Below the pieces are notes generated by a model, which was not told the DNA's origin, did not search any database, and saw nothing but the letters and a program-made list of their open reading frames with translations. The position numbers and the translations under genes were made by a program. From assembly GCF_001427225.1 (NCBI RefSeq), contig NZ_LMFH01000007.1, positions 285,827 through 349,826 of the forward strand: DNA of 64,000 nt. The letters are read 5' to 3'. Shown here one piece after another: positions 61,618 through 64,000 of the stretch. The stretch is from Lysobacter sp. Root494. GTDB lineage: Bacteria; Pseudomonadota; Gammaproteobacteria; Xanthomonadales; Xanthomonadaceae. The first letter of the stretch is position 1. The number at the start of each line of letters is the position of its first letter.

Positions 61618-63357
61618 ATGAAGCAACTCATCTTTTCCTGCGTGCTGGGCGTGCTGGTGCTGGCCGCCTGCAAGCCGCAGGCGCCGGCTCCCGATGGCAG
61701 GCCTTCTTCAGCCACTGACGCGACGCAGGCCATCGCATTCCAGCCGGCTATCACTGCGGCCGATTTCGCGCAGCACGTGCGCATGCTCGCATCGGATGAA
61801 TTCGAAGGTCGCGCTCCGGGCAGCGCCGGCGAGGAAAAATCGGTCGCGTACATCGAAGCGCAGTTCAAGCGCCTCGGCCTGACACCAGGCAACGGCGACA
61901 GCTACTTTCAGACCGTACCGATGGTGGAAACCGTCGCCGATGAAAACGTGGCGCTGGAACTGGACGCCGCCGGCAAGCCGCGCAAACTGCAGTTCGGCAG
62001 CGACATGGTCGTTGGCACCCGCACCGGTCAGGCCGAGGTGAAGCTTGACGGCAGCGATCTCGTGTTCGTCGGTTACGGCGTCAACGCGCCCGAGCAGGGC
62101 TGGAACGATTACGCCGGCGTCGACGTGAAGGGCAAGACGGTGCTGATGTTCGTCAACGACCCCGGTTTCCACCAGCAGGATCCTTCGTTGTTCGAAGGCA
62201 ACCGGATGACGTACTACGGTCGCTGGACGTACAAGTTCGAGGAAGCCGCGCGCCAGGGGGCTGCCGCCGCACTGATCATCCACGACACGGAAGGCGCGTC
62301 CTACGGCTGGGAAGTGGTGAAGAATTCCTGGAGCGGCGCGCAGTTCGACCTTCGCACTGCCGACGATCCGGCACCGCGTTTGCAGGTGCAGGGGTGGATT
62401 ACGGGCGACGCCGCGCGTTCATTGATGGCCTCGCTCGGACAGAACCTCGATGCGCTGTATGCGGCTGCAGGCAAGCGTGGCTTCAAGGCAATCCCGCTTG
62501 AGGCCAGGGCCTCCATCGACCTGAAGAGCCGTATCAGCGAGAAGTCCTCGCGCAATGTCATTGCGCGCCTGGATGGCACGACGCGGCCTGACGAAGCGAT
62601 CGTGTACATGGCGCACTGGGACCATCTGGGCAAGCACGCGCTTGCGGCGGACGAGCACGGCCCCGCTTCGTCCTCGGATGGCAACATCGAGGACACGATC
62701 TACAACGGTGCGGTCGACAATGCGACGGGCGTGGCGGGCATTCTCGAGATTGCCGAAGCGTTCGTGGGTCAGCAACCGAAGCCCGATCGATCGCTGGTGT
62801 TCCTCGCAGTGACGCTGGAGGAATCGGGACTGCTGGGTTCGCGCTATTACGTTGCCCATCCGGTCGTTCCACTGGAAAAGACGGTGGCGGTGATCAATCT
62901 CGATGCGATGCCCGTGATCGGCAAGGCGCACGACATGACCGTGGTCGGTTTCGGCAGTTCCGAGCTGGAAGACATTCTTCGCGGTGTCACGCAACAGCAG
63001 GGGCGCACACTGCATGCCGAGGCCACACCGGAAGACGGCTTCTACTTCCGCTCCGACCATTTCAACTTCGCACGCGCCGGCGTACCCGCGCTGTACGCAA
63101 AGGGTGGCGACGACCTGATCGAAGGCGGAACGACGGCGGGGCGTGCCGCGCAAGTCGACTATCGCGACCATCGCTATCACAAGCCTTCGGACGAATTCGA
63201 TCCGGCGTGGAAGCTCGATGGCGTAATTCAGGATCTGGAAGCGCTTTACGGCGTGGGCCGCGAACTCGCGCAGTCGACTACCTGGCCGTCGTGGTACGAA
63301 GGCAATGCCTTCCGGGCGGCCCAGCAGAAACTGCGCGGAACCGCGCCGGTGAAGTAA
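61618..63357 (+). CDS. M28-family zinc metallopeptidase lipoprotein
   Basis: This 579-residue lipoprotein has a lipobox LAAC with Cys18, a protease-associated (PA) insert in about 130-260 and an M28 aminopeptidase domain. Zinc ligands and the catalytic Glu appear as AHWDHLG, NGAVDNATG, LEESGLLG, INLDAM and DHRYHKPSDE. Such enzymes remove N-terminal amino acids from peptides at the cell surface or in the periplasm. A TAGAAT -10-like box lies at 61585-61590. A terminator follows. Confidence 0.9.
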   Translation: MKQLIFSCVLGVLVLAACKPQAPAPDGRPSSATDATQAIAFQPAITAADFAQHVRMLASDEFEGRAPGSAGEEKSVAYIEAQFKRLGLTPGNGDSYFQTVPMVETVADENVALELDAAGKPRKLQFGSDMVVGTRTGQAEVKLDGSDLVFVGYGVNAPEQGWNDYAGVDVKGKTVLMFVNDPGFHQQDPSLFEGNRMTYYGRWTYKFEEAARQGAAAALIIHDTEGASYGWEVVKNSWSGAQFDLRTADDPAPRLQVQGWITGDAARSLMASLGQNLDALYAAAGKRGFKAIPLEARASIDLKSRISEKSSRNVIARLDGTTRPDEAIVYMAHWDHLGKHALAADEHGPASSSDGNIEDTIYNGAVDNATGVAGILEIAEAFVGQQPKPDRSLVFLAVTLEESGLLGSRYYVAHPVVPLEKTVAVINLDAMPVIGKAHDMTVVGFGSSELEDILRGVTQQQGRTLHAEATPEDGFYFRSDHFNFARAGVPALYAKGGDDLIEGGTTAGRAAQVDYRDHRYHKPSDEFDPAWKLDGVIQDLEALYGVGRELAQSTTWPSWYEGNAFRAAQQKLRGTAPVK

Positions 63358-63376
63358 ATCGCGGGTCTCGATTCGA

Positions 63377-63406
63377 GAACGGCGCCTCGGGGCGCCGTTC
63401 TGCTTT
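63377..63406 (+). terminator. Rho-independent terminator after the M28 peptidase gene
   Basis: A perfect 10-bp stem (63377-63386 with 63391-63400) closes a TCGG loop and is followed by TGCTTT. It lies 19 bases after the stop codon. Confidence 0.8.
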
Positions 63407-63446
63407 CTGGAGTAGGCTGCCCGCCAGCCAATCTGCGGAGGTCGAA

Positions 63447-63845
63447 ATGGGTCTTGCAACGGCTTACTGGTGCGTACTGATCGCAGCGCTGCTGCCCTAT
63501 GTCTGGGTCGCTATCTCGAAAGCCAGCGGTGAGCGTTACGACAATCGCGACCCGCGTGGCTGGCTCGCCCGTCAGACCAACCCCCGCGCGCATCGCGCCA
63601 ATGCAGCTCAGCTCAACAGTTATGAGGTCTTTGCTCCGTTCGCCGCAGGCGTGGTGCTGGCGCAACTGGCGGGAGTCGCCGCCGATCGCATCGCACTGCT
63701 TTCGGTCCTGTTCGTCCTCTTCCGCATCCTGCACGGGCTGATCTACGTCGCCGGCTGGCAACATGCATTGCGCAGCCTGGTCTGGACGGCGGCCTTTGTC
63801 TGCGTGGTAATCCTGTATGCGCAGGCGGCGTTGCAGGTGGCGTAA
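63447..63845 (+). CDS. MAPEG-family membrane protein
   Basis: This 132-residue protein has four hydrophobic helices and the MAPEG pattern: RANAAQLNSYEVFAPFAAGVV near 50 and FRILHGLIYVAGWQHALRSLVW near 92. Eukaryotic members are glutathione-dependent; bacterial roles are mostly unknown. GGAGG lies six bases before the ATG. It is convergent with a partial gene at the right edge. Confidence 0.85.
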   Translation: MGLATAYWCVLIAALLPYVWVAISKASGERYDNRDPRGWLARQTNPRAHRANAAQLNSYEVFAPFAAGVVLAQLAGVAADRIALLSVLFVLFRILHGLIYVAGWQHALRSLVWTAAFVCVVILYAQAALQVA

Positions 63846-63849
63846 GGAT

Positions 63850-64000
63850 TTACACAGGAATTCGAGTCTGAGGAGCGCTTTTCTCCCTTCGATAGGTGCG
63901 ACCGAAGTACATCAATTCCGGATCGAAGCCAGGGCTGGCGAACCCGGAGAACCGACCCCCGAGGGCGTGCATCGCGATGGGGTCGATTACGTCCTGGTGC
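63850..64000 (-). CDS. Unknown protein, C-terminal fragment
   Basis: The last 49 codons of a minus-strand gene that enters from the right edge, ending at a TAA. The peptide includes IAMHALGGRFSGFASPG and ELMYFGRTYRREK. I do not recognise the family. Coding character (third-position G/C, no internal stop) and convergence with the MAPEG gene support a real gene. Confidence 0.45.
   Translation of the reverse strand, partial: HQDVIDPIAMHALGGRFSGFASPGFDPELMYFGRTYRREKSAPQTRIPV

Overview
The window is a dense, GC-rich (roughly two-thirds G+C by eye) bacterial chromosome segment. Gene content and order point to a gammaproteobacterium of the Xanthomonadaceae, close to Lysobacter, Luteimonas or Xanthomonas. 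The signs are engB next to a cytochrome c4 gene and paired dsbA genes, a plant-type gshA, two large TonB-dependent receptors, the MidA / pteridine reductase / folK-folB-tsaD / rpsU-yqeY-dnaG block, an aa3 oxidase operon, a PutA without a DNA-binding domain, and frequent GTG starts with 4-base stop/start overlaps. I see no tRNA, rRNA, CRISPR array, prophage or insertion sequence.

Layout. 0-8.2 kb: start of ppc, gshA, a secreted GH13 amylase, engB, cytochrome c4, two DsbA-type oxidases (the second a lipoprotein) and an EEP-family hydrolase. 8.2-16.1 kb: an unusual group with a tightly coupled 2OG-Fe(II) oxygenase / methyltransferase / TPR-aspartyl hydroxylase operon, a divergent TPR-sulfotransferase, and a convergent TonB receptor. 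This is the best candidate for an undescribed system. 16.3-24.2 kb: TauE/SafE permease, soluble lytic transglycosylase, a PH-domain protein, a palindrome cluster, cca and a second TonB receptor. 24.5-32.4 kb: VanZ, MidA, pteridine reductase, folK, folB, tsaD, rpsU, yqeY, a GNAT acetyltransferase and dnaG. The usual rpoD does not follow dnaG.

32.4-39.7 kb: a cupredoxin/FG-GAP repeat protein divergent from a predicted outer-membrane protein, then a lipid A modification module (PAP2 phosphatase plus EptA phosphoethanolamine transferase) divergent from an OmpR/EnvZ-type two-component system. 39.7-49.5 kb: palindromic intergenic repeats, a secreted amidohydrolase, and a complete cytochrome aa3 operon on the minus strand (coxB, ctaD, a 45-aa membrane protein, ctaG, coxC, SURF1, a Sco-like protein, ctaA, ctaB). 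In it coxC carries an in-frame TGA where a tryptophan codon would fit. 50-64 kb: putA, fadL, rhomboid protease, DUF1820 protein, ctpA, envC, gpmI, a secreted repeat protein predicted to form a beta-solenoid, an M28 peptidase lipoprotein and a MAPEG protein, ending in the 3' part of an unknown gene.

Most genes are housekeeping: redox and respiration, envelope maintenance, folate and tRNA modification, and central carbon. The accessory interest lies in the peptide/protein-modification-like locus, the repeat proteins, the EptA module and the interrupted coxC.
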